From NCBI GenBank assembly GCA_900549755.1, contig URPQ01000086.1, forward strand, positions 1 through 5,946: a stretch of DNA of 5,946 nt. Reading direction: 5' to 3'. The translations under genes and the position numbers were made by a program. Positions within the stretch are counted from its first letter, which is position 1. Each line of letters begins with the position of its first letter. The notes below the pieces were generated by a model. It had not been told where the DNA came from. It worked only from the letters and a program-made list of their open reading frames with translations, and made no database searches. Origin of the DNA: an uncultured Oscillospiraceae bacterium (GTDB lineage: Bacteria; Bacillota; Clostridia; Oscillospirales; Acutalibacteraceae). Shown here one piece after another: positions 1-5,946 of this stretch.

Positions 1-678
1 CGAGACCGCAATATATCTGCCCTTTCCCCTGACGGATATAACATCCCCCGCCGCAACGCTTTTAGTAGGCTTTGAAACGGGAACGGAATTAACCGTTATA
101 AGCCCCGCCGCTATCAGCTCGCAAACCTTTGAACGCGAAAGCCCGCATAAAGCCGCCGCAACGCAGTCTATTCGGTCGGAAGCGGCAGTGCCGCTAAATT
201 CCTCTAATTTATCACCCTCGGGTAGCGGAAACGTACAGCCATCGGTTATATTAACGCCTACTCTGCCGATTTTTTCTACCTGATCTAAAATATACTCTTT
301 AACGTCGTCGCTCACAAAAGCAACGGCTCTGCCCTCTTCAATCAAAATATCCCCCACGGTCTCGCGCTTAATGCCGAGCGCCATAAGGCTGCCCAAAATA
401 TCGCGGTGGGAAAGCACATCCGCCTTTCTGAAAGAAACGGTAAGCGGCGATATAGGGTAAGGAAAATCCTCCGCCCAATCAGGAAAGCAGCCGAGTATTA
501 CCCGCTCAGCCCCCTCATAGCCGCCGAAAAAATCGTTTCTTACCCGCGCATTTTTTAAAATGTTCCGCGCAAGGGCGGCTTCTGCCGAGGTTAAAAAGCC
601 CAAAAATTTCGGTGTGCAGGTTTTTTCGCAAAGCTCTGCGGTATCGTTAATTCTTGCCGGGAGCAGCTCTGCGTCCAT
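1..678 (-). CDS. ylmH: YlmH-like S4-domain RNA-binding protein (3' end cut by window edge)
   Basis: This is the first 226 codons of a protein resembling YlmH; the reading frame runs open off position 1. My translation shows the family core, with FFGGYEGAER at residues 50-59 and HRDILGSLMALGIKRE at 91-106. A C-terminal S4 RNA-binding domain runs from about residue 167 (SDRIDCVAAAL, then LSRSKV at 180-185, then AAGLITVNS), ending at GKGRYIAVS. Bacillus subtilis YlmH is about 257 residues, so only some 30 residues should be missing. In B. subtilis, YlmH binds the 50S ribosome and has been linked to ribosome-associated quality control, overlapping with RqcP; a cytoplasmic ribosome role here is inferred from family. 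The ATG at 678-676 shares one base with the sepF stop (TAATG) and has no clear Shine-Dalgarno, which suggests translation coupled to sepF. A yggT/ylmG gene, often found between sepF and ylmH, is absent. Confidence 0.93.
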   Translation of the reverse strand, partial: MDAELLPARINDTAELCEKTCTPKFLGFLTSAEAALARNILKNARVRNDFFGGYEGAERVILGCFPDWAEDFPYPISPLTVSFRKADVLSHRDILGSLMALGIKRETVGDILIEEGRAVAFVSDDVKEYILDQVEKIGRVGVNITDGCTFPLPEGDKLEEFSGTAASDRIDCVAAALCGLSRSKVCELIAAGLITVNSVPVSKPTKSVAAGDVISVRGKGRYIAVS

Positions 679-1160
679 TAAAAGTACATCTTGCTTTCGT
701 CAAAATCGTCAAGCATAAGCTCGCCCATCACGTCAACGTCGGTCGGGACGATTATAAAGGTGCTGTTTGCAACCTTGCGTATATTCCCGTTATTGGCATA
801 AGCAACACCGCTTAAAAAGTCAATTATTCTTCGGGAAACATCGCGGTTGGCAGCCTCTAAATTAAGCACTACCGTTTTTTTGGCGTTTAAGTGGTCGGCT
901 ATTGAGGTTACATCCTCAAAGCGGTCGGGCTTAACCAAAACCACCTGCATTTGTGATTGATTAAAGTTTAGGGTCTTAGCCTTTCCGCCGCCCACTACAC
1001 GCGGTGCGGGCTCACGGCGCTGAGGTGCTGCCGCCGGCTCATGCTGCACAGGCTTGCGGCGCTCGGCAGGTTTTTCCTCCTCAACATCTTCTATTTCTTC
1101 ATCGTAATCGTCTTCCTCGGGGATGCTCATAATATTTTTTATGCTATCAAAAAATCCCAT
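678..1160 (-). CDS. sepF: Cell division protein SepF
   Basis: SepF is a cytoplasmic membrane anchor for FtsZ that polymerises into rings or arcs and helps build the division septum in Gram-positive bacteria. The 160-residue length is typical. Residues 1-12 (MGFFDSIKNIMS) form the usual amphipathic membrane-targeting helix. Residues 15-62 are a low-complexity linker, first strongly acidic (about 15-29) and then rich in Pro, Ala and Arg. The folded SepF core covers about 70-146: MQVVLVKP, a helix up to DHLNAKKTVVLNLE, RRIIDFLSG at 110-118 with the conserved glycine, and GNIRKVANSTFIIVPTDVDV. A short acidic tail (LDDFDESKMYF) follows. The start is supported by AAGGAG 8 bases upstream and by the membrane helix beginning at this Met. 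It lies 20 bases after yggS and directly abuts ylmH, the standard Gram-positive division-cluster setting. Confidence 0.97.
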   Translation of the reverse strand: MGFFDSIKNIMSIPEEDDYDEEIEDVEEEKPAERRKPVQHEPAAAPQRREPAPRVVGGGKAKTLNFNQSQMQVVLVKPDRFEDVTSIADHLNAKKTVVLNLEAANRDVSRRIIDFLSGVAYANNGNIRKVANSTFIIVPTDVDVMGELMLDDFDESKMYF

Positions 1161-1168
1161 TTTTTCCG

Positions 1169-1174
1169 CTCCTT
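1169..1174 (-). promoter_or_regulatory. sepF ribosome binding site
   Basis: On the minus strand this reads AAGGAG, 8 bases before the sepF ATG, within the only gap (20 bases) between genes inside the run. It gives sepF its own good initiation signal, unlike miaA and ylmH, which rely on overlap with the preceding gene. Confidence 0.85.
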
Positions 1175-1180
1175 ATATTT

Positions 1181-1891
1181 TTATTTGTAAATGCGTTTAC
1201 CGAAAAGCGCGGTTCCCACGCGAACTATCGTCGCGCCTTCTTCCGCCGCAATATCGAAATCATTCGACATTCCCATCGACAAAACGCTCATACTACTATT
1301 ATCTATGTTTTTGGCTCCAATGTCAATAAACAGTTTATACATATTACGGAAATATTTTCTCGTATTCTCATACAAAGGGTCAATCGGCGGTATTGCCATA
1401 AGCCCTTTTACCGAAATTCCTGGCATTTCCGCAATTTTTCTTACCGCCTGCTCGGTTTCCTCGGGCGCAAAGCCCGATTTGCTTTCTTCGTTTCCTATAT
1501 TCACTTCAAGCAATATATCCATTGTAATACCCGCCTTGCAGGCTTGCTTTGAAATTTCGGCGGCAAGCTTTTCTGAATGAACCGACTCTATCATTTCCAC
1601 CTTATCAATTATATCCTTAACCTTGTTGGTCTGCAAATGCCCGATAAAGTGATTGTGCACAGGCTTTATAAGCCCGTTTTTCGAGAGCAGCTCCTGCACC
1701 CTGTTTTCCCCTATGTGGGTAATTCCAAGCTCTATTGCACGGTTTATGGTTTCGGGGTCAACCGTTTTTGTGGCGGCAAGCAGCGTTACGGCGTTTTCGG
1801 GTCTGCCCGCTTTTTGCAAGGCTGCCGATAACCGTTTTTTAACGGCATTATAGTTTTCAGTAAGCTCGCTAACCGACAATTTTTCCGTCAT
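1181..1891 (-). CDS. yggS: YggS/YlmE family PLP-binding homeostasis protein (PLPBP)
   Basis: This cytoplasmic protein binds pyridoxal 5'-phosphate and balances the cell's B6 vitamers and amino/keto-acid pools; the family has no established catalytic activity. The 236-residue length fits a single alanine-racemase-type N-terminal TIM barrel. The Schiff-base lysine is K42 in LLAATKTV. Other family signatures are GENRVQE at 61-67, HFIGHLQTNK at 81-90, VNIGNEESKSG at 130-140, GLMAIPP at 163-169, LSMGMSNDF at 204-212 and the phosphate-binding TIVRVGTALFG at 221-231. The ATG lies inside the end of the HlyD-like gene, a 23-base overlap in another frame, preceded by AAGGGGG at 10 bases. In B. subtilis the equivalent gene is ylmE, next to ylmF/sepF and ylmH, and the same linkage is kept here. 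Why a B6-binding protein sits with division genes is not settled. Confidence 0.97.
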   Translation of the reverse strand: MTEKLSVSELTENYNAVKKRLSAALQKAGRPENAVTLLAATKTVDPETINRAIELGITHIGENRVQELLSKNGLIKPVHNHFIGHLQTNKVKDIIDKVEMIESVHSEKLAAEISKQACKAGITMDILLEVNIGNEESKSGFAPEETEQAVRKIAEMPGISVKGLMAIPPIDPLYENTRKYFRNMYKLFIDIGAKNIDNSSMSVLSMGMSNDFDIAAEEGATIVRVGTALFGKRIYK

Positions 1892-3074
1892 AAAGATTTT
1901 TCCCCCTTGTCACAACCTCGTCGTAAAGTCTTAACACATTTTCGTCCTCGGTCTGTTTTTCGCAGATTATATAGCTGTCGTTTGAAAAAAGCACATTTAC
2001 CTCAACAAACTTTATCTGCATACCCGTAAGCACATAAACGCCGCGCTTTGAGTCAACCACGCGCAGGGCGTTTTTGGGCACCTTAAGCCCGCTGTATTCC
2101 TTTTTAACCACCGTCATAGGACCCGAGCGCATTGAGGCTAACTCGCTGTTCATATCGCTGCACTCAAAAATCAGCACGGCAGAGGAGGAGCTCTCCGAAA
2201 TATTTATTTTTTTAACCGTTACCGGCATTTGCGGGTATGATTTAACCGAGGTGTAAATTATAAGGCTGTCGCCCTCTTTATATTTAAGCGATTCGTTAAT
2301 ACTCACCTTCGCTGCAATATACCACTCGTAATCGGAAACTATTTTCCCTATAACGTCCGCCGGCGTTTGCTCCGCCTTTACTGAATCCAGCTTTTCGGGG
2401 GTGAGCGTATCTAAAATGTCGGTAGTAAGCGTTTGCTCGTACCCGTCTGTTTTGGAAACGAAATAGCCCGATTTTTCCGCCTTAATTGTGCCCTTTGCCG
2501 CCGGCAAGGAAGCCGACAATGTAGCAAGCTCGGATTTTAATGCTGCAAGCTGCGAAGAAAAATCAGCCGTTTCGCCCATTGCTATCTGCCTGCGGTTAAG
2601 TGATGAAAGCAGGTTTTCTTTACACTCCGAATAGCCGTTGAATTTTCCGCCCGAAACGCTTACGATCATACTGTCAAGGCTTTTCTGCACCCTACTGTTT
2701 ATCATATCAAGGTCAGCCGCCTCTAAGTCGTTGTAGCTCAGCATTTCTTCAATATCGGTAATCTTGGTGTTTACGCTGTCAATATTGGTGAGTGTTATTG
2801 AGGCCGATTCGTTATCATAAATATTAGCTATAACGCCATCCTTTGCAACGCGGCTGCCGTCGGAAGCAATAAAGTGCATAACCCCGCCGCTTTGCGATTT
2901 TACAAGCGTTTCGTTTCTTATAATAAGCCCCGTTATATTAAGCCCGTCCGCTGCGGTGTAGTAGGTAGCGCTTTCGGTGCTTATAGGCTTATATACCGCC
3001 GCAGCCGCCTGATGAACGAAAAAAACCGCTATAAGCAGCACAACAAAAAATTTAAGTACCTTTTCGCTTTTCAA
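1869..3074 (-). CDS. Membrane-anchored HlyD-like (membrane fusion protein) of unknown partner
   Basis: This 401-residue protein has a five-residue cytoplasmic start and one hydrophobic segment at about residues 6-27 (KFFVVLLIAVFFV core). No lipobox cysteine is visible, so it is probably a type II-anchored protein facing outside. The rest follows membrane-fusion-protein logic. A first lipoyl-like half lies at about 47-88 (SGGVMHF, then SDGSRVAKDGVIANIY). A mostly helical stretch at about 100-190 could form a short hairpin. A second lipoyl-like half lies at about 195-215 (GTIKAEKSGYFVSKTDGYE). A beta-rich part follows from about 250, with VPKNALRV at 332-339, GVYVLTG at 345-351 and YDEVVTRGKNLYDG near the end. 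The C-terminal pattern is typical of HlyD/RND adaptor proteins. The family normally links an inner-membrane transporter to an export path, but no transporter gene is in view, so its function is unknown. The start is TTG, overlapping the miaA stop (TTGA), with GGAGGA 6 bases upstream. Confidence 0.8.
   Translation of the reverse strand: MKSEKVLKFFVVLLIAVFFVHQAAAAVYKPISTESATYYTAADGLNITGLIIRNETLVKSQSGGVMHFIASDGSRVAKDGVIANIYDNESASITLTNIDSVNTKITDIEEMLSYNDLEAADLDMINSRVQKSLDSMIVSVSGGKFNGYSECKENLLSSLNRRQIAMGETADFSSQLAALKSELATLSASLPAAKGTIKAEKSGYFVSKTDGYEQTLTTDILDTLTPEKLDSVKAEQTPADVIGKIVSDYEWYIAAKVSINESLKYKEGDSLIIYTSVKSYPQMPVTVKKINISESSSSAVLIFECSDMNSELASMRSGPMTVVKKEYSGLKVPKNALRVVDSKRGVYVLTGMQIKFVEVNVLFSNDSYIICEKQTEDENVLRLYDEVVTRGKNLYDGKIVG
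1902..1908 (-). promoter_or_regulatory. yggS ribosome binding site inside the HlyD-like gene
   Basis: On the minus strand this reads AAGGGGG, 10 bases before the yggS ATG. It can pair with the 16S anti-Shine-Dalgarno using one G-U pair. It lies within the last codons of the upstream gene, supporting the 23-base overlap and making reinitiation by terminating ribosomes possible. Confidence 0.65.
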
Positions 3075-4012
3075 TCGGTTTCCTCCGTTCTTAAAAATTT
3101 CTCAACTATTTTCGCGGCATTTGCGGCTACGTCGTCAGTTTCATCGGCGTATATCCAGTTAATTCTTTCGTCCCGCCTGAACCATGTAAGCTGGCGCTTG
3201 GCGTATCTCCTTGTTTGTCTTTTAAGGTTTTCTGCGGCTTCCTCTAAAGTAAGGTCGCCCGAAATATAGCCCTCCAGCTCCTTATGACCTATTGCCTGAT
3301 ACGCGCCGCCCGCGGTATTTTCAAGCGCCGTTTTCGCTTCTTCTATAAGCCCTGCGGAAAGCATTTTATCCACTCTCAGGTTTATTCTGTCATACAGCCT
3401 TTCGCGGTCGCGGTAGGTAATGCCTATAATGCAGGGGTAAATTAAAGCCTCGCCTTTTTTTGAAAGCGCGTTTTGCTCGGTTATTGTTCTGCCCGTAAGC
3501 CTGTAAACCTCAAAGGCACGTATTATGCGCTTTTTATCGTTTAAATTAAGCCTTTCGGCGGTATCTGGGTCAATTTCTTTAAGCTCATTCAGCATTTGCT
3601 CTGCGCCTACGCTGTCAAACCTTTTTTCAAGCTCGCGCCGCAAATTTTCGTCCGTTTCTTCCTCAATATAGCTTATATTATCGGCAAGAGAATTTATATA
3701 AAGCCCCGTTCCGCCCGCCACAATAGGCAACCTGCCGCGGCTTGCAATATCCTTTATATACGCGCGCGCCGCTTTTACATATTCCGCAACCGAAAAGCTG
3801 TCACAGGGCTCTAAAAATTCAATCATATAGTGCGGTATGCCCTGCATTTCAACCGTATCGGGCGCGGCGGACGCTATGTGAATACCCTTATATATCTGCA
3901 TAGAGTCGGCGGAAATAATTTCGCCGTCGAACCGCTTTGCAAGCTTTATTGCAAGCTCCGTTTTACCCGAGGCGGTAGGACCTGCCACAAAAACCGTTTT
4001 AATTTTGCTCAT
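3071..4012 (-). CDS. miaA: tRNA dimethylallyltransferase MiaA
   Basis: MiaA transfers a dimethylallyl group from DMAPP to N6 of adenine 37 in tRNAs that read codons starting with U, the first step toward ms2i6A. The 313-residue length is normal. The P-loop is GPTASGKT at residues 11-18; ISADSMQIYKG at 33-43 carries the conserved Asp36; GGTGLYI at 100-106 holds the family's threonine. Further signatures are NDKKRIIRAFEVYRLTG at 158-174, RINLRVDKMLSAGLIEEA at 209-226, and a tRNA-binding C-terminal region with RQTRRYAKRQLTWFRR at 265-280. Two positions differ from the common pattern: the usual GTAKP reads ASAAP (47-51), and the usual IGYKE reads IGHKE (241-245). Catalytic core residues appear intact, so I expect an active enzyme. 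The ATG overlaps the mutL stop by four bases (ATGA) without a strong Shine-Dalgarno, implying translational coupling. mutL-miaA adjacency is common in bacteria. Confidence 0.98.
   Translation of the reverse strand: MSKIKTVFVAGPTASGKTELAIKLAKRFDGEIISADSMQIYKGIHIASAAPDTVEMQGIPHYMIEFLEPCDSFSVAEYVKAARAYIKDIASRGRLPIVAGGTGLYINSLADNISYIEEETDENLRRELEKRFDSVGAEQMLNELKEIDPDTAERLNLNDKKRIIRAFEVYRLTGRTITEQNALSKKGEALIYPCIIGITYRDRERLYDRINLRVDKMLSAGLIEEAKTALENTAGGAYQAIGHKELEGYISGDLTLEEAAENLKRQTRRYAKRQLTWFRRDERINWIYADETDDVAANAAKIVEKFLRTEETD
3081..3086 (-). promoter_or_regulatory. Ribosome binding site fixing the TTG start of the HlyD-like gene
   Basis: The minus strand reads GGAGGA, six bases ahead of a TTG codon at 3074-3072. 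This strong Shine-Dalgarno, inside the last codons of miaA, makes TTG the likely start. No ATG lies near it in the right frame, and the five charged/polar residues followed by the membrane segment fit this start. Confidence 0.8.
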
Positions 4013-5868
4013 TGTATTCTACCGAACTGCTTTTCCAGCTCGCGGCGCTTTATTTCAAAGGCAACGGGGCGTCCATGCGGGCAGTACATAACGTCGTCGG
4101 AATACAGCACCCTTTCGGCTAATTTCTGCATTTCAAGCGGGCTTGTCCTGCTGCCCGCCTTTATTGCTGCTTTGCAGGCTACCGTGTGGTACATATCGTC
4201 AAGCCTTTCGGCGTCGGGCGCTTTGCCCTTTAAAAGGTCGCCCGCAAGCTCGCTTATAACCGACGGTATATCCTCTTTTGTAAGCGCCGCGGGAACGGCT
4301 GACACCCTAACAGAGGAATTTCCGAAATCCTCAACCTCAAAGCCTGCTTTACTGAGCTTTTCGGTGTTTGATATTACGGCGTTATATTCCTCTCTCGTTA
4401 AGGAGACAGTAACGGCGGTCAGCAGCGCCTGCATTTCGGTTTTTTGCTCTTTTTTCAGCTTGTTGAATAAAATCCGCTCGTGCGCCGCGTGCTTATCTAT
4501 CATAAACACGCTTTCCCCCATTTGCACTATAATATAGGTTAAAAATGCCTCGCCTATCAAGGTTACAGGCGGTTTTTCGTCTTCGACCTCGCGCGTTATG
4601 TCAACCGCAACCCTTTCGGGAGCAATCGGCTTTTCTGGCTCTGCCGCAGGGGGATTTATAACCTTTTCGGGCACATATACTGTTTTTTCTGTTTTATCGT
4701 GATTATAGTTTGCGTCTCTAAACGTTACGGTTTTAGGGATGTTATGTAAACTCGGCTTCGTCTTGTATATTTCTTCGGCAACCGTCGGTTTACTGATTGG
4801 CTGCTGGCGGTACTGTGCCGTGCTCATTCTTTCAAACGGGTTAAATACAGGTTCCTTCAGCTTTACCTCGGGGCGGGTATCCCCTTTTGAAAGCGCGCTT
4901 CTGACAGATGAATACACCGCGTCAAAAATTCGGCGCTCGTCAGAAAAGCGCACCTCGGTTTTTGCGGGGTGAACGTTTACGTCCACCGTATCAAGCGGAA
5001 CTGACAGATATAGCACAAATCCGGGGAATTTGCCTATCATTGCGCTGTTTTTGTAAGCCTGCTCAACAGCCGCCGTCACCGTACCCGAGCGGACAAGTCT
5101 GCCGTTTAAAAACACGAACTGGTAATTTCTCGTAGGTCTGCACGAAACAGGCTTGCAGGTAAGTCCCTTAACGCCTATTCCGTCAAGCCCGCCGTCTACC
5201 TCCATAAGCGTTCCCGCAAATTCGCGACCCAAAACGCTGTAAACGGTGGTGTTTATCTTGCCGTCGCCGGGGGTCATAAGCGATTGCTTGCCGTCCCTTA
5301 TCAGCTTAAAGGCAATTTCGGGGTGGGAAAGCGCTATTCGCTCCACCACTGCCGCGGCGGCGTTCGCCTCGGAAACATCCTTTTTAAGAAACTTCATACG
5401 CGCGGGTGTGTTGTAAAATATATCGCGTATAACAATTGTTGTACCGTCGGGGCAGCCTGCTTCTTCGCAAAGCTTTTCCTGCCCGCCGTCTATTTCGTAG
5501 TGCGTGCCGAGGTCATTTTCACGCGGCTTTGTAAACATTTCCACCTTTGCCACAGAGGAAACCGCGGCAAGCGCCTCGCCGCGAAAGCCCAGTGTGCCTA
5601 TTGCGTTTAAATCGCCGCTGCTTTTAATTTTGCTTGTGGCATGGCGCAAAAACGCCGTGGGAACATCGTTTCTTGCTATTCCGCAGCCGTTATCGGTTAT
5701 GCGCATATATGTAATGCCGCCGTGCTGAATTTCAACCGTTATGTTATCCGCTCCCGCGTCAATTGAATTTTCAACAAGCTCCTTTATTACCGAGGCGGGG
5801 CGTTCCACAACCTCGCCCGCCGCTATAAGCTCGGATATTTCTTTTGGCAATACTCTTATTTCAGGCAT
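4009..5868 (-). CDS. mutL: DNA mismatch repair protein MutL (nuclease-type)
   Basis: MutL couples MutS mismatch recognition to strand removal; in bacteria without MutH it nicks the new strand itself. The 619-residue protein starts with a GHKL ATPase: ERPASVIKELVENSIDAGA at 22-40 with catalytic Glu30 and Asn34, ITDNGCGI at 57-64, TLGFRGEAL at 92-100, and GTTIVIRDIFYNTPAR at 142-157. A transducer domain follows with FLNGRLVRS (253-261) and VDVNVHPAKTEVRF (295-308). A Pro- and charge-rich linker spans about 330-432. The C-terminal dimerisation/endonuclease domain has DKHAAHE at 458-464, ACKAAIKAG at 564-572, CPHGRP at 596-601 and a terminal FGRI. Predicted metal ligands His460, Glu464, Cys565, Cys596 and His598 are present, but the last Glu of the DQHA(X)2E(X)4E motif is Asn469. 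QALLT at 480-484 is a plausible beta-clamp-binding motif. The ATG is supported by GAGGTG 5 bases upstream and by the canonical N-terminus. Confidence 0.98.
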   Translation of the reverse strand: MPEIRVLPKEISELIAAGEVVERPASVIKELVENSIDAGADNITVEIQHGGITYMRITDNGCGIARNDVPTAFLRHATSKIKSSGDLNAIGTLGFRGEALAAVSSVAKVEMFTKPRENDLGTHYEIDGGQEKLCEEAGCPDGTTIVIRDIFYNTPARMKFLKKDVSEANAAAAVVERIALSHPEIAFKLIRDGKQSLMTPGDGKINTTVYSVLGREFAGTLMEVDGGLDGIGVKGLTCKPVSCRPTRNYQFVFLNGRLVRSGTVTAAVEQAYKNSAMIGKFPGFVLYLSVPLDTVDVNVHPAKTEVRFSDERRIFDAVYSSVRSALSKGDTRPEVKLKEPVFNPFERMSTAQYRQQPISKPTVAEEIYKTKPSLHNIPKTVTFRDANYNHDKTEKTVYVPEKVINPPAAEPEKPIAPERVAVDITREVEDEKPPVTLIGEAFLTYIIVQMGESVFMIDKHAAHERILFNKLKKEQKTEMQALLTAVTVSLTREEYNAVISNTEKLSKAGFEVEDFGNSSVRVSAVPAALTKEDIPSVISELAGDLLKGKAPDAERLDDMYHTVACKAAIKAGSRTSPLEMQKLAERVLYSDDVMYCPHGRPVAFEIKRRELEKQFGRIQ

Positions 5869-5873
5869 TTTCG

Positions 5874-5879
5874 CACCTC
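5874..5879 (-). promoter_or_regulatory. mutL ribosome binding site
   Basis: The minus strand reads GAGGTG five bases before the mutL ATG, a good Shine-Dalgarno. A TGA at 5880-5878 overlaps its upstream edge and would end an upstream reading frame that is open to the window edge. Confidence 0.8.
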
Positions 5880-5889
5880 ACTTTATTTG

Positions 5890-5944
5890 AGCGGGAATGC
5901 CGTTCGCAAAAATCAGAGATTTTTGACTGCACTCTATCCCCGCC
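5890..5944 (-). repeat. Imperfect two-part hairpin upstream of mutL
   Basis: The inner stem pairs 5907-5914 with 5918-5925, eight perfect base pairs around a three-base loop. The outer arms, 5890-5898 and 5936-5944, read GGCGGGGAU and AUUCCCGCU as minus-strand RNA and pair over nine positions with two G-U pairs. An internal loop of about 8 and 10 bases separates the stems. The two wobbles would be mismatches on plus-strand RNA, so the fold is better in the direction mutL is transcribed. It has no following U-run, and reads on into the mutL ribosome site, so a standard terminator is unlikely. Two minus-strand frames stay open across it (one ending TGA at 5880-5878, one at 5863-5861), so it may overlap the tail of an upstream gene that I cannot identify. 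It could be a dispersed palindromic element or an mRNA structure; the stretch is too short to decide. Confidence 0.5.
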
Positions 5945-5946
5945 AA

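Noticed and set aside
1191..1580. A 129-codon plus-strand open frame opposite yggS
   Set aside because: It is antisense to the conserved PLP-binding core of yggS and shows no protein-family signal; the open frame follows from the codon pattern of the real gene.
3830..4537. A 235-codon plus-strand open frame across the mutL-miaA junction
   Set aside because: It lies wholly antisense to two well-supported genes with full family motifs. Its translation is low in recognisable structure and shows no family resemblance, so it is a shadow frame.
5907..5925. The eight-base-pair stem as a rho-independent terminator
   Set aside because: The stem is A/T-rich rather than GC-rich and no U-run follows in the minus direction; in the plus direction there is no T-run after it either.
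5878..5946. A possible 3' end of an upstream gene, frame ending TGA at 5880-5878 (…NGIPAQIK)
   Set aside because: Only 22 codons are visible and a second minus-strand frame is also open across the same bases. The sequence resembles no MutS tail I recognise and coincides with a hairpin, so I do not call it a gene.
1..5946. A hidden defence, mobile or CRISPR-like system
   Set aside because: No direct repeats with spacers, no transposase, integrase or nuclease beyond MutL, and nearly every base is taken up by conserved housekeeping genes of even composition.

Overview
The window is a compact run of bacterial housekeeping genes, all read from the minus strand, so transcription runs from high to low coordinates. 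The order is mutL, miaA, a gene for a membrane-anchored HlyD-like protein, a yggS/ylmE-type PLP-binding protein gene, sepF, and a ylmH-like gene cut by the left edge. A nuclease-type MutL (CPHGRP motif) together with SepF and YlmH points to a Gram-positive, Firmicutes-type bacterium. The gene order and protein style suggest Clostridia, perhaps the Ruminococcaceae/Oscillospiraceae side. That assignment is inference from gene content; there is no rRNA or other marker gene here.

Layout: positions 5869-5946 hold the mutL ribosome binding site and an imperfect hairpin, possibly with the tail of an upstream gene. mutL (5868-4009) overlaps miaA (4012-3071) by an ATGA. miaA overlaps the HlyD-like gene (3074-1869, TTG start) by a TTGA. 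The HlyD-like gene overlaps yggS (1891-1181) by 23 bases. A 20-base gap with a good Shine-Dalgarno precedes sepF (1160-678). The sepF stop and the ylmH start share one base (TAATG). There is no internal terminator, no room for an obvious promoter and no gene-free stretch above 80 bases, so the six genes probably form one transcription unit that starts outside the window.

The genes cover DNA mismatch repair (MutL), tRNA A37 prenylation (MiaA), vitamin B6 homeostasis (YggS), FtsZ-ring anchoring (SepF) and a ribosome-associated S4-domain protein (YlmH). The yggS-sepF-ylmH block is the division-cluster neighbourhood known from Gram-positive bacteria. The least explained member is the HlyD-like protein, which has no ABC transporter or other export partner in view.

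I see no mobile element, CRISPR array, RNA gene or defence-type system. The region is essentially ordinary. The points worth a second look are the orphan HlyD-like protein, a Glu-to-Asn change at the end of MutL's metal-binding motif, variant residues in MiaA, and the hairpin ahead of mutL.
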